From: DSWT01 sp035420085
GTDB lineage: Bacteria; Chloroflexota; Anaerolineae; B4-G1; SLSP01
Assembly (NCBI GenBank): GCA_035420085.1
Contig: DAOLUH010000006.1
Coordinates: 1-64,000 of the forward strand
DNA: 64,000 nucleotides
Direction of reading: 5' to 3'
The notes under the pieces: model-generated
Seen by the model: only the letters and a program-made list of their open reading frames with translations
What the model was told of the DNA's origin: nothing
The model's database searches: none
In this document: positions 24,621-33,891 of the stretch, in pieces
How the letters are laid out: each line of letters opens with the position of its first letter
How positions within the stretch are numbered: the stretch's first letter is position 1
Program-made: the position numbers and the translations under genes

Positions 24621-25429
24621 TATCTGAACAAGTCTTTCTCCGGCGGGCGCTGCATCTCCGTGGCGCGACCGTCGCCGCGTGGGTAGGCGGCGCCGCGGAT
24701 GAGGACGACGGGCAGACCCTCCGCCGCCTGTCCGGTGACGAGACCCGCCGCTGCCGCCAGCTCGTCGGCGCGGGCGACGGTGGTGACGCGCAGCGTGTAG
24801 CCGAACATATCCGGCTGCCCGCGCAGATCGCTGATGGGCAGCATCCCGGCGACGCCAATCGCCACGTTCACCGTGCCCAGCCGCCACGCGCGCCCGTGTG
24901 TGTCGCTGATGATGACGGCGATATCCGCGCCGGTTGCCGTCATCAATCCGTCGCGGAGGCGTCGCGCCGAGGCGTCGGGGTCTTCCGGCAGCGTGAGCGC
25001 GATGTCGCCTTCCGGCCCGGCGACGTTGGAGCGATCCACACCGGCGTTGGCGCAGATCCAGCCGTGGCGCGTCTCCATGATGAGCGTGCCTTCGCGTTGG
25101 CGCACGACGCCCCGCGAGCCGCGCCGGATCACTTCGACCAGGCGCGGGTCCTTGTCCGTGGCGACGGCGAGGGTTTGCGCTTCCGGCGATGGCTCCACAT
25201 CGGCCAGTCGCACGGCGCACCCTTCCGCTTTGGAGACGATTTTGTGCGTGACCACGATAACATCGCCATCGCTAAGTGTGAGGTGCGCAAGTTCAAGTGC
25301 ATCGAGAATCAACTGCACGATATCGTCCCCCGCTTTGACCTGGGGAATGTCCGGCAGTCCGTAGAGGGCGATGTGTGAGTTGCGAGTTAAGCGTTGCGAG
25401 TTAAGCGTTAAGCGTTGCAGTTCTTGCAT
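24620..25429 (-). CDS. cofE: Coenzyme F420-0:L-glutamate ligase
   Basis: 269 residues. Motifs of CofE/FbiB-N are clear: GDVIVVTHKIVSKAEG, ICANAGVDRSNV, and the AVIISDTHGRAWRLGTVNVA motif, followed by the ending GDGRATEMQRPPEKDLF. It adds gamma-linked glutamates to F420-0 using GTP. The start is odd: homology begins at HIALYGLPDIP, whereas the only ATG with an RBS (25429, GGAGA) lies inside a heptamer repeat array, so about 18 N-terminal residues are encoded by the repeat. A longer form from 25495 would be entirely repeat-coded and is less likely. Located between the F420 reductase and the LLM enzyme. Confidence 0.92.
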   Translation of the reverse strand: MQELQRLTLNSQRLTRNSHIALYGLPDIPQVKAGDDIVQLILDALELAHLTLSDGDVIVVTHKIVSKAEGCAVRLADVEPSPEAQTLAVATDKDPRLVEVIRRGSRGVVRQREGTLIMETRHGWICANAGVDRSNVAGPEGDIALTLPEDPDASARRLRDGLMTATGADIAVIISDTHGRAWRLGTVNVAIGVAGMLPISDLRGQPDMFGYTLRVTTVARADELAAAAGLVTGQAAEGLPVVLIRGAAYPRGDGRATEMQRPPEKDLFR

Positions 25430-25495
25430 CTCGTCTCCTGCCTCCTGCCTTCTGCCTCCTGCATCTTGTCTCCTGCATCTTGCCTCTTGCTTCAT
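25377..25495. repeat. Heptamer array of 17 units spanning the npdG-cofE junction
   Basis: Seventeen 7-bp units in unbroken register. Units 1-6 are of GnGTTnn type (GAGTTAA, GCGTTGC); units 9-17 are of GCnTCnT type (GCCTCCT, GCATCTT). The npdG stop (25492-25494) is in the last unit. The array supplies the RBS, ATG and first codons of cofE on the minus strand. Confidence 0.88.
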
Positions 25496-26154
25496 GGTAA
25501 TCCCGTGATGCGGATGCCCGACCCCGGTACTTTGTAGCGGATGTTGATGCCGATCAGGACGGACGTCAGTCCCTCAACGACTTTGGCGTTGAGCAGCGGC
25601 CCGGCGTCAATGCCGCGCGTGCCGATGTCCTCGGCGAGTTGGATGGCAATCGCTTTGGCCGCTTTCTTGTCGCCGCAGACGAGCACGTCGCAGTCAACGG
25701 GGTGGGTGGGGTCTTCCAGGGTGTGCGCGCCGACGTTCTGGAACGCAGCGACCACGTCCACGCCGGGGCCGAGGATGGCTTGCGCCTGTTCACAGGCCGA
25801 GCCTTCCGGCGGGATGTAGACCTGGGCCACTTTGGGCGGCTTCATCGCTACGTTGACGTTGATCAGCGTTTTGCCTTGCAGTGCATCTTTGAGCGTTTCG
25901 AGCAGGGCGTTTTGCGCGGCGTAGGGCACGGTCAGCGCGGCGACATCGCAGGTGCGCGCGGCATCCGCGTTTGCCAGCCCGCTGACCAGCGGCGTGCCCA
26001 GTTTCGCGTTGATCTCGTCAGCGACGCGCTGCGCCTTTTCCGCCTCCCGCGAGCCGATGATGACGGTGTGTCCGGCCTTAGCCCAGCGCATAGCGAGGCC
26101 AGGGCCTTCGTTGCCCGTCCCGCCGAGAATAGCGATGGTGTAGTATTGTGTCAT
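25492..26154 (-). CDS. npdG: NADPH-dependent F420 reductase
   Basis: 220 residues. The N-terminal ILGGTGNEGPGLAMRWAKAG with the following IIGSREAEKA is the NADP-binding signature of F420H2:NADP oxidoreductases (Fno/NpdG), where the SR pair selects the 2-phosphate of NADP. The C-terminal half (VVAAFQNVGAHTLEDP; VCGDKKAA) forms the F420-binding domain. It exchanges hydride between NADPH and F420, supplying reduced F420 to enzymes such as the LLM protein downstream. First gene of the F420 operon, with GAGGT upstream. Confidence 0.92.
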   Translation of the reverse strand: MTQYYTIAILGGTGNEGPGLAMRWAKAGHTVIIGSREAEKAQRVADEINAKLGTPLVSGLANADAARTCDVAALTVPYAAQNALLETLKDALQGKTLINVNVAMKPPKVAQVYIPPEGSACEQAQAILGPGVDVVAAFQNVGAHTLEDPTHPVDCDVLVCGDKKAAKAIAIQLAEDIGTRGIDAGPLLNAKVVEGLTSVLIGINIRYKVPGSGIRITGLP

Positions 26155-26174
26155 GTTATGACCTCCATAGACAT

Positions 26175-26202
26175 AGTTGCAGGTTAAAAGTTACAGGTTG
26201 AA
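26175..26202. repeat. Short heptamer array upstream of npdG
   Basis: Four 7-bp units in register (AGTTGCA, GGTTAAA, AGTTACA, GGTTGAA). Shorter and weaker than the other arrays, but in the same kind of place, just before the RBS of the next gene. Confidence 0.45.
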
Positions 26203-26248
26203 CGTATAGTTGGATTGTACTTGATTTATGTCCTTGTAAACAGTGAGA

Positions 26249-27754
26249 TTAAGGCCAGCGGCAGCGATAGATTGCCATATTGTCCTCGCCGTGTGCGCGG
26301 GTGAGGGCGGTGTCGGTTTGGTAGACGAGTTCAAGGCGCGGATCGGCGACCAGCGTTGGGTACCACGAGGGGAACGTGACCAGGTATTCCGCTTGCCGTG
26401 CCTCCATCCACGCCAGCAGTTGCGCTTCGTCGCGGATGAAGGGGATCACCTCTGGGCTGACCAACCCGGCAAGATCGAGGAGCGGCCTCTGGGCGAAGTA
26501 GCCGAGCGCGCCGATGTCGTGCGCGGCGATGTGCGTGTCGGGCGCGGTGTGCGTGTTGATCCACTGGGCCACGTCGACCATCTCGCCATTGATGATGGCG
26601 ACATCGGTGGCGAAAATGTCGGCGCCGAGCCACAGGAAGCTGATGAGCACCAGCGCCGTCGCCGCCGCCCACGCGCGCGTCACGATCCACCGCCAGCCGC
26701 TCCTGGCTTTGCGCCAGAACCGCCGCAGTCCGCCCGTCCCGTACACTAACAACGGTGGAATGATAGGGATGAGGTAGCGCCCGTGTTGGTAGGTGACCGG
26801 CAACCGCCACGCATAGAGCACCCACGTCCCCACGACCCACACGAGGGGCAACCACTGTCCAGGGGCGCGGCGCGGATCATCCAGCGCCCACGGCAAAGCC
26901 AGGATCAGCATCACCAGCGGCCCGGCGAGCAGTGTGGGCCAGAGGCGGAAGAGCCGCGTCAAGAGGGGCAGGGTGTAGAGGATGCCGTATTCTTGCTGCT
27001 TGGCGTAGAACGTGTTGGGGAACGGCGCGCCGCTCAGGTGCAGGTTGAGCGCGACGTAGGGGAGCACAACGAGCAACAATCCCGCGCCCACGATAAGCCC
27101 GTATTTGACGAGCACGCTCCAGCGTCGCCACAGGCTGATGAGCAGCGCCAGCCCCAGAATACCGCTGAGCAGGACGCCTTCCGGGCGCGTCAGGGTGAGC
27201 GCGCCAATGCCGACGCCGCCCAGAAATGCCTGGCGCGGCGTGGGAAGCTTTCTTGCCCAGCGCACGGCGACGCCGAGCAGCGCCAGCACGCCAGCGGCGA
27301 AGAGCGCCGTTTCCATCCCAGACGCCGCACTCCACACCAGATGCCACTCTCCGGCGACGACCAACGCGGCGAGCACGGGAATGGTTGGGTGTTCTTCTTC
27401 GGGGAAGAGGCCGCGCGCCAGATAGGCCGCCGCCAGTGCCGCTCCAATGAGCGAGAGCGCGCCCAGCGCCCACGCCCAGACGAAAGGCGCCAGCCCAAGC
27501 CAGTACCCCGGCGCGAGGAGCAGGGTCCACAGCGGCGCTGTTGATCCCGCGCTCGGTTGCCCTAACACGAACGAGAATTCGCCGTGCAGCGCCAGATTGC
27601 GGGCGTAGGTCTGGTGAATCCAGGCGTCGTCCAGGGGGAACCCCGCGGCGCCGGCGCGCCAGCGCATAACAATCAGGAACACGCTTGTTGTCACGAGCGC
27701 AAAAAGCGCCGGAAGCGCGAAGATGCGCCGGTTGTGCGGTCCGTGGTCTGCCAT
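26249..27754 (-). CDS. Polytopic membrane glycosyltransferase (GT-C fold, GT39-like)
   Basis: 501 residues with ten or more hydrophobic segments. The first extracytoplasmic loop has FPLDDAWIHQTYARNLA, the acidic-pair motif typical of GT-C transferases that use polyprenyl-phosphate sugars (PMT/ArnT-like). A soluble C-terminal domain of about 110 residues follows the last membrane helix (NTHTAPDTHIAAHDIGALGY). It probably glycosylates lipids or exported proteins. ATG 27754 has GGAGGG; the frame continues upstream into the next gene without homology. It lies 26 bases after a GT4 glycosyltransferase and likely works with it. Confidence 0.8.
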   Translation of the reverse strand: MADHGPHNRRIFALPALFALVTTSVFLIVMRWRAGAAGFPLDDAWIHQTYARNLALHGEFSFVLGQPSAGSTAPLWTLLLAPGYWLGLAPFVWAWALGALSLIGAALAAAYLARGLFPEEEHPTIPVLAALVVAGEWHLVWSAASGMETALFAAGVLALLGVAVRWARKLPTPRQAFLGGVGIGALTLTRPEGVLLSGILGLALLISLWRRWSVLVKYGLIVGAGLLLVVLPYVALNLHLSGAPFPNTFYAKQQEYGILYTLPLLTRLFRLWPTLLAGPLVMLILALPWALDDPRRAPGQWLPLVWVVGTWVLYAWRLPVTYQHGRYLIPIIPPLLVYGTGGLRRFWRKARSGWRWIVTRAWAAATALVLISFLWLGADIFATDVAIINGEMVDVAQWINTHTAPDTHIAAHDIGALGYFAQRPLLDLAGLVSPEVIPFIRDEAQLLAWMEARQAEYLVTFPSWYPTLVADPRLELVYQTDTALTRAHGEDNMAIYRCRWP

Positions 27755-27780
27755 ATTCGCCCTCCACTGTTGAAAAACGG

Positions 27781-28926
27781 CTACAACGATTCTACCACGG
27801 ATAACCATTGTTGAGCAGCGTTCGCCCACGTAAATTGCGCCGCGCGGGCCAAACCAGCCTGGCGAAGGTGTTCGCGCAGGGGCAGGTCGTCGAGTATGCG
27901 CGTGAGAGCCGCTGTCCATGCGGGAATGTCCAATGGATCGAGCAGCAACCCCGCCGCGCCGACGACTTCTGGCACGCTGGAGGCCGTGGAGGCGACAACG
28001 GGTGTGCCGCACGCCATCGCTTCCAGGGGCGGGAAGCCGAAGCCTTCGTAAACGCTAGGGAAGGCCAGCAGCGCCGCCTGACGGTACAGCGCGGGGAGGT
28101 CCGCGTCGTCGCAGAAGCCGAGCAGGTGAACGTAAGGTCGCTGTTCCGCCGCCGCCACGATTGGTTCCGCGAGCCACGCCGGGCGGCCGACAATGACCAA
28201 ATCGAGGTCGCGTTGCGCGGCGAGGGCGTCGCAGGCTTCCATCAGCCGGATGTAGTTCTTGCGCGGTTGGACGGTGCCGACAGATAGAATGTACGGTCGC
28301 GCGCCGACGCCGTATTGGGTCTGCAACCGCGCGCGTTCGGCGTCTGCCGCGCATGGACTGAAACGCGGGGAGACGCCGCTGTACAGGGTGGTCACTCTGG
28401 CGTGTGGAACGTGCAGCAGCTCGATGAGGTCGCTGCGGGTGGCCTCTGAATCGGCGAGGATGAGGTCGGCGCGGGCGACGCTGCGCGGGACAGCCTGCTT
28501 CAGGTAAGCGCCGAGTTTGGGCGGAAAGGTTTCCGGGTGGCGCAAAAACGACAGGTCGTGCACGGTCAAGATGGCGCGGGTGCGCCGTTGGAGCGGCGGC
28601 AGGACAAAATCCGGCGAGTAGAAGGTATCCACGCGCCCTGTGATCCACTCGGCGGGTAGAGGGAGGCGCGCGCGCTGCCAGAGGCGGGCCATCCAGTCAT
28701 CGGTGAGTGGAAGCGTGCGAAAACGCAGCGCTGTGGCATCCACCGCAATGTCGCGTACATGCTGCTGTTCGCGCGTCCAATGCTCGCCTAGACCAGCCAC
28801 GGCTGCCATCAGTACGTAACGATGCGGGCTGCCGGCGGCTAAGATTGCGTAGACCAACTCGCGGGCATAGCGTCCAATCCCTGCGCCCTGGCGCGCCGCC
28901 GCCGTGTAATCAATTGCAATGTTCAC
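27781..28926 (-). CDS. Glycosyltransferase family 4 (GT-B)
   Basis: 381 residues. N-terminal GAGIGRYARELVYA (acceptor side), central ILSVGTVQPRKNYIRLMEA and the C-terminal donor-binding FPSVYEGFGFPPLEAMACG, where the glutamates of the EX7E motif sit. Retaining transferase that adds a nucleotide-sugar-derived residue, often mannose or rhamnose, in surface glycan synthesis. GDP-6-deoxyhexose genes elsewhere in the window could supply donors. Cytoplasmic or membrane-associated; no signal peptide. Confidence 0.9.
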   Translation of the reverse strand: MNIAIDYTAAARQGAGIGRYARELVYAILAAGSPHRYVLMAAVAGLGEHWTREQQHVRDIAVDATALRFRTLPLTDDWMARLWQRARLPLPAEWITGRVDTFYSPDFVLPPLQRRTRAILTVHDLSFLRHPETFPPKLGAYLKQAVPRSVARADLILADSEATRSDLIELLHVPHARVTTLYSGVSPRFSPCAADAERARLQTQYGVGARPYILSVGTVQPRKNYIRLMEACDALAAQRDLDLVIVGRPAWLAEPIVAAAEQRPYVHLLGFCDDADLPALYRQAALLAFPSVYEGFGFPPLEAMACGTPVVASTASSVPEVVGAAGLLLDPLDIPAWTAALTRILDDLPLREHLRQAGLARAAQFTWANAAQQWLSVVESL

Positions 28927-28990
28927 TCCAAAACTCGCTTTGTTATCACCGCGCGGCTATCCGACCGCAGCTACACTTCTTCCATCCGCA

Positions 28991-29473
28991 TTACGATTTC
29001 GACACGTCGTTATACGTCCAGAAGCGGTTGACAAAGAAATTCCAGAACAACACCACGCCAGTGGCGAAGACTTTTGCCGCGTTGTAGCCGATTTTGTGCG
29101 CCATCTCCGCCGTGGCGACGAGGTGCAGGCTGCTTACCAGGTTGGTCAAGGGGACGTTGAGCGCCAACAAGATGCCGGTGTTGATGGCCCAGCCGATAAC
29201 ATTGACGATGAAAAACTGGCCCAGTTGGGCGGTGATGGGCTTGGAACGTGAATCAGGGTAGGTCCAGTAGCGATTCCAGGTGAAGTTGCTGATCACCGCG
29301 CAGGTAAAGGAGATGGTATTGGAGAGCGCCAGATGCCAGTGCAGAACGGCGTGGAGCACGTATAAGATGCCAAAATCCACAAATGCGCCAATAGTGCCGA
29401 CGACGAGGAATTTAGAGAAGCGAATAAGTTCGGTGCGGTTGTTCGCGGCCAGATATTTGAGTTTTTCAATCAT
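28991..29473 (-). CDS. GtrA family membrane protein
   Basis: 160 residues with four hydrophobic segments. FSKFLVVGTIGAFVDFGILY (19-38) and NFTWNRYWTYPD match the GtrA/DPMS pattern, and the final VNRFWTY repeats it. GtrA proteins are thought to flip polyprenyl-linked sugars across the membrane. GGGAGA precedes ATG 29473. Located next to two glycosyltransferases, consistent with a glycan assembly role. Confidence 0.88.
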   Translation of the reverse strand: MIEKLKYLAANNRTELIRFSKFLVVGTIGAFVDFGILYVLHAVLHWHLALSNTISFTCAVISNFTWNRYWTYPDSRSKPITAQLGQFFIVNVIGWAINTGILLALNVPLTNLVSSLHLVATAEMAHKIGYNAAKVFATGVVLFWNFFVNRFWTYNDVSKS

Positions 29474-29563
29474 GATCCATCTCCCATCAAAACTTACGCG
29501 ATTATAACGGGCGTCAGGGGGATGTCAAACGATTAACATGCTCACCCAGGCGGAGGCTGCCGA

Positions 29564-29591
29564 TTGCGCGCGCGGCTCTTCGTGGTATAAT
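29564..29591 (+). promoter_or_regulatory. Promoter of tRNA-Ser
   Basis: TTGCGC (29564-29569), 16-base spacer, TATAAT (29586-29591), ending 11 bases before the tRNA. Confidence 0.55.
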
Positions 29592-29602
29592 CTCTTTTGT
29601 TC

Positions 29603-29692
<90 letters not shown>

Positions 29693-29699
29693 AAACAAC

Positions 29700-29738
29700 A
29701 ACCGGTCTGGCTGCATAAGCCAGACCGGTTTGTTTTGT
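29700..29738. terminator. Bidirectional terminator between tRNA-Ser and the histidine kinase
   Basis: ACCGGTCTGGCT (29701-29712) pairs perfectly with 29718-29729 across GCATA, with TGTTTTG after it on the plus strand and CAAAACA before it, so it can serve both the tRNA and the convergent kinase gene. Confidence 0.85.
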
Positions 29739-29748
29739 TAACTGGCGG

Positions 29749-32382
29749 TCATCGCCGCTCGGTTCGGCTGATACTGCTCAAGGGCAGCCGTATGTTGACG
29801 CACAACCCTGGGTTGGCGGGATCGTCAGTGCAAGGGCTTTCTGCATAGACGTTCCCGCCGTGCGCCTCGACGATGGATTTCACCAACGCCAATCCTAGCC
29901 CCACACCGCCGTATCGCCGTTTGGTGCTGCCATCAATTTGGTAGAAACGTTCGAAAATTTGCTCCAATTTCTCCTGGGGAACGCCAATCCCCGTATCGCA
30001 GACTGCCAGCAGAGCATACTGTCCATCTTGCTGCAATGTAATTTTAATTTTACCGCCGGGCGGAGTAAATTTGAGTGCATTGCCGATCAAGTTGTCCAGC
30101 AGGCGGTAGAATTGTAGGTAGACGCCGATCGTCATCAGCGGATGCGCTGGGATTTCTGTGATCAGCGTCAAACTTCTCTGTTGCATCTCGTTTTGAAATT
30201 CGTCGCGGATGGTTTGGATGAGTTGGCACAAATCCACAGGTTCCGCCAGCGCAAATTCTTCCTTTGGATTTTCCATTTGCCACAGCAACGTGATGTTTTC
30301 GACAAGACTGCGCAACATTGCGCTACGGCGCGCGATGATTTCAATCGCTTCTGCTTGTTGTTCGGGAATAGGCCCCAGCGAACCATCTTGTAGTAATTGG
30401 GTATATCCTGTGACCAGCGCCAATGGCGTGCGCAGCTCATGCGACACGTTCTGGAGCATCTCATCCTTCATACGGTCCAGTTCTTCCTGACGGCGGAGCG
30501 CCTCTTCCATCACCTTCGCTTGATGGGCCGCCGCCTCGTAAAAGCGCGCGTTCTGCAGGGCCAGGGCGATGGGGACACTCAAGGTTTTCAGAAGTTGCTG
30601 ATCGTCCTCTTTGTGGATGGCGTCGTTGGCGCTGACCAACGAGATAATGCCGATCAATTCATCGTGAATCTTGAGTGGCAGATCAAGAGTAGACTCACTT
30701 TCTGCTTCTCGTTGGGATGCGACCCAATGCAAGAGGGTCTGTTCCGCGTTTTTCTCGGCGAGACCGTAAATCGTTCTCACGGGTTGCGCGATGCCTTGTT
30801 CAGAAATGGAGGTGAGTGTGTGGGCGCTCTTATCCCACAGGTGGATCATGCCGTGCTCAATGTTGAGCGCGCTGCCGATGTGCGCGAGCGCGCGTCTGGC
30901 GACCTCCTTTAATTCCAACGTTTCCGAGAGTGTTTGTGAGAGCGCATTAAGGATCGTCAAACGTTGGCGTTCTTTTTCCAGTGAATCCACCAGCCGCAAA
31001 TGCTCGATGGTTGCCGCGACGTAATCGGCGAAGAGTTGCAGATGCCGGGTATCGGCCTCGCTAAATTGTCCGGCGCGCCGTCCATCCACGTTGAGGAACC
31101 CGATGATCTCACCTCTGGCGATCAACGGCACGCCCAGATAGGCGCGGATATTCATGGCTTCGTTTGTGCCTGTCCACAAATCGGAGTTGGCCGTGTCGGC
31201 GATGAGAATCGGCGCGCGGGTGGCCAGCATCGTTTGGTAGGTTGGCAGAGATTCGATGTGAACACCGCTGTCAATGAGCGCGCGCACGTTCACATTGAGC
31301 CGGTGATAGCCTGCGGCGGCGACCAATTCGAGGCGCTGCCCATTGAGGAGGACAATGTTCGCCGCATCGCCGGGCACGACCTGGGCCGCCTTTTCCACCG
31401 CTCTGTGCAATGCCTCCTGTGGCGTGCGCGTGCGTGATAGCGCCAGACCTGCTTCAGTCAGCGCCTCCAGTTGGCGGCGCGACCGCTCTCGCGCGGTGAT
31501 GTCCATCACGCTAGCGATGACGGCAGGACGCCGGGCGTGCATGGCGCGTGACCCGTAAACTTCAACGTCAAAGAGCGACCCGTCCTTACGAACCCCCTTG
31601 AAACTATGACGGACGGTTTGCACCTCATTCCTGAGGCACTTGTTGATGTATTCCTCGATGAGCGACCGACTTTCAGGCGCGGTCAGATCGAGAGGCCCGC
31701 GTTGATCAATCAACTCGTCAGGGTCTGCATAGCCATACATCTGCGCCAGAGCTGGATTGGCGTAGCGAAACAGGTCATTTTGGATGATGACAATGCCGAT
31801 GAGCGAGTTTTCCGCCAGTCGCCGGAAACGTTCCTCCGAAGTCCGCAGAGCTTCCTCGGCGAGACCCCGCCGCGCCTCGGCCTCCATACTTTCCAGCGCA
31901 AAGCCGATGTCGGCGCTGATTTCTTCGAGCAATTGCATTTCTGCTTGATCGAAGGCGCTGGTTTCTGTGGCGCAGGCGGTCAAGATCGCTCTGAGCACCC
32001 CGTTGACCAGCATCGGCACAGCGACGGTGGTCCACGTGCATGTTAGCCCGTTTGGCGGCAGGGATTGGGTTTTCTGTCCGAGCACGGTTCTGCCTTCGCG
32101 CAGCGCTTGTTCGGCTACCGTTTGATTGTAGGGCGCCTGGCTGATCCGCGTTTCAAGTTGATCCTGCGGTGTGGCGACGACCGTGGATGCAATGGCCGGA
32201 TACAATTCGCCGTTGCGCAACTCGCCGATCCATACGCTCTCGTAATTGCGTTCCTGGACGAGGATATTGCATACTTCCTGCAACAATCGCCGTGGGTTTT
32301 GGCGAATGTGAAGAATAGCCTTGTTGATGCGTTTAGTCGCGCGTAGAGTTTGGTTGAGGCGTTCGAGATCGCTGTTTTTCAT
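29749..32382 (-). CDS. Multi-sensor hybrid-free histidine kinase (GAF-PAS-GAF-GAF)
   Basis: 877 residues, no membrane segment, so a soluble sensor. In order: GAF (about 20-170), PAS (about 190-300; SEERFRRLAENSLIGIVIIQND), GAF (about 320-465), GAF (about 480-625), HisKA with phospho-acceptor H648 in NVSHELRTPL, and HATPase with N box NLIGNALKFTPPGG, G1 DTGIGVP and G2 GGVGLGLAL. It autophosphorylates in response to unknown cytoplasmic signals. No response regulator is adjacent, so it is an orphan kinase. It follows the amidohydrolase gene after 17 bases and shares its promoter. Confidence 0.93.
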   Translation of the reverse strand: MKNSDLERLNQTLRATKRINKAILHIRQNPRRLLQEVCNILVQERNYESVWIGELRNGELYPAIASTVVATPQDQLETRISQAPYNQTVAEQALREGRTVLGQKTQSLPPNGLTCTWTTVAVPMLVNGVLRAILTACATETSAFDQAEMQLLEEISADIGFALESMEAEARRGLAEEALRTSEERFRRLAENSLIGIVIIQNDLFRYANPALAQMYGYADPDELIDQRGPLDLTAPESRSLIEEYINKCLRNEVQTVRHSFKGVRKDGSLFDVEVYGSRAMHARRPAVIASVMDITARERSRRQLEALTEAGLALSRTRTPQEALHRAVEKAAQVVPGDAANIVLLNGQRLELVAAAGYHRLNVNVRALIDSGVHIESLPTYQTMLATRAPILIADTANSDLWTGTNEAMNIRAYLGVPLIARGEIIGFLNVDGRRAGQFSEADTRHLQLFADYVAATIEHLRLVDSLEKERQRLTILNALSQTLSETLELKEVARRALAHIGSALNIEHGMIHLWDKSAHTLTSISEQGIAQPVRTIYGLAEKNAEQTLLHWVASQREAESESTLDLPLKIHDELIGIISLVSANDAIHKEDDQQLLKTLSVPIALALQNARFYEAAAHQAKVMEEALRRQEELDRMKDEMLQNVSHELRTPLALVTGYTQLLQDGSLGPIPEQQAEAIEIIARRSAMLRSLVENITLLWQMENPKEEFALAEPVDLCQLIQTIRDEFQNEMQQRSLTLITEIPAHPLMTIGVYLQFYRLLDNLIGNALKFTPPGGKIKITLQQDGQYALLAVCDTGIGVPQEKLEQIFERFYQIDGSTKRRYGGVGLGLALVKSIVEAHGGNVYAESPCTDDPANPGLCVNIRLPLSSISRTERR

Positions 32383-32399
32383 AAGTGCGTGTTTGCTGT

Positions 32400-33761
32400 T
32401 TATCGAGTTTGAACCAGGCGCCGGGCAATGGTGTTGTGCCGTTCAAGCGTGGGCATCAGGTCGAGCGTAAGGAGCTGACCTTCCTGGATGACGACGCGCC
32501 CGTTGATCACGGATAGATCAACGTTCTGCGGATGGCAGAAAACGGTTGCTGCCAGCGGATCGTGGACCGCGCCGCCGGCATAGCTGAGCGTATCCAGCCG
32601 CAGGCCGATGAAGTCGGCAGCCTTGCCGGGCGCGAGCTGCCCGATGTCGTCCCGTCCGAGGACGTCGGCGCCGCCGCGCGTTGCAATCCACAGCGCCTCT
32701 TCTGCGCTGAGGCCGGCGGGATTGCCGGAGACTCGTTGCAGCAACAACGCCATGCGCGCTTCCGCCAGTAAGTGCGAGCTATCGTTGCTGGCTGAACCAT
32801 CCACCCCCAGGCCAACCGGCACGCCCGCATCCAGGTACGCGCGCACCGGCGCAATCCCCGATGCCAGCCGCATATTGCTCGATGGGCAGTGTGCCACGCC
32901 GGTGTGCGTGTGCGCCATCTCACGGATTTCCGCAGGGTTGATGTGAACGCCGTGTGCGAACCACACGTCATCGCCAAGCCAGCCCAATGATTCGGCGTAG
33001 CCCACAGGCCGTTTACCGGAGGTCGCCAGGCAGAATGCCTCCTCATCTGCTGTCTCCGCCAGATGGGTGTGCAGTTGCACACCGTAAGCGCGTGCCAGGC
33101 GCGCCGATTCGCGCATCAAGTCCTCGGTCACGGAGAATGGCGAGCACGGCGCGACGGCAATGCGCAGCATCGCGTAAGGGTTAGCGTCGTGATACGTTTC
33201 GATGACGCGCTGCGTGTCCTTGAGGATGAAGGCCTCGTCTTCGACGACGCGATCCGGCGGCAGCCCGCCCTGGCTTTCGCCGCGACTCATCGAGCCGCGC
33301 GTGGCGTGGAAGCGGACGCCGATCTCCTGCGCGGCGCGAATTTCGTCGTCCAGGCGCGCGTCATTGGGGAAGATGTACAGGTGGTCGGAGGTCGTGGTGC
33401 AGCCGGAGAGCATCAGCTCCGCCAGCCCGGTCAACGCGCTGACGTAGACGGCTTCACTGTTCAGCCCGGCCCAGATCGGATATAACGTCTTGAGCCAATC
33501 GAACAGCACCGCATCCTGCGCGGCCGGCACGGCGCGCGTCAACGTCTGGTAGAGGTGATGGTGCGTGTTGACCAGTCCTGGCAGGATGACCATATTGGTA
33601 GCGTCAATCACCTGGTCGGCGGCAAGCTGTGACAGTTCGGCAGTGGCGCCTACCGCTTCGATCACGTTGTCACGCACCACAAGGCTGCCATTGGGGATGC
33701 GGCGGCGTTGGTCATCCATCGTGACCAACAGCGAGGCGTTTTTTAGCAGGAGTGTGCTCAT
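32400..33761 (-). CDS. Amidohydrolase family, 8-oxoguanine deaminase-like
   Basis: 453 residues. Metal motif GLVNTHHHLYQTLTRA, the THLAETADEE strand, HGVHINPAE and a late GLGVDGSASND give the full set of amidohydrolase ligands. The combination AVPAAQDAVLFDWLKTLYPI is characteristic of 8-oxoguanine deaminases and related hydroxyatrazine-type aminohydrolases (TrzN/AtzB relatives). It would turn 8-oxoguanine into urate, a purine salvage or repair-product step. The precise substrate is inferred from motifs. Confidence 0.85.
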   Translation of the reverse strand: MSTLLLKNASLLVTMDDQRRRIPNGSLVVRDNVIEAVGATAELSQLAADQVIDATNMVILPGLVNTHHHLYQTLTRAVPAAQDAVLFDWLKTLYPIWAGLNSEAVYVSALTGLAELMLSGCTTTSDHLYIFPNDARLDDEIRAAQEIGVRFHATRGSMSRGESQGGLPPDRVVEDEAFILKDTQRVIETYHDANPYAMLRIAVAPCSPFSVTEDLMRESARLARAYGVQLHTHLAETADEEAFCLATSGKRPVGYAESLGWLGDDVWFAHGVHINPAEIREMAHTHTGVAHCPSSNMRLASGIAPVRAYLDAGVPVGLGVDGSASNDSSHLLAEARMALLLQRVSGNPAGLSAEEALWIATRGGADVLGRDDIGQLAPGKAADFIGLRLDTLSYAGGAVHDPLAATVFCHPQNVDLSVINGRVVIQEGQLLTLDLMPTLERHNTIARRLVQTR

Positions 33762-33812
33762 CTCTTGTCCTCCGTGCGGTTGTCAGGGAATGTCCGAAAT
33801 TCCATAGCATAT

Positions 33813-33840
33813 AGTGTAACACAAGGGTAAGATTGAGCAA
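33813..33840 (-). promoter_or_regulatory. Promoter of the deaminase-kinase transcript
   Basis: Minus strand TTGCTC (33840-33835), 16-base spacer, TACACT (33818-33813). The sequence around its -10 (GTGTTACACT) is repeated exactly on the plus strand at 33877-33886. Confidence 0.5.
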
Positions 33841-33858
33841 ACGGCGGCGGGGCGACAG

Positions 33859-33886
33859 TTGTTTTGTCGTACAACCGTGTTACACT
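33859..33886 (+). promoter_or_regulatory. Promoter of the secreted amidase
   Basis: TTGTTT (33859-33864), 16-base spacer, TACACT (33881-33886). It diverges from the deaminase promoter; the two -10 regions form a 10-bp inverted repeat. Confidence 0.5.
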
Positions 33887-33891
33887 CGATT

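Noticed and set aside
25377..25495. CRISPR-like appearance of the repeated intergenic sequences
   Set aside because: Units are 7-8 bases with no spacers of 25-40 bases, and no cas gene is in the window.
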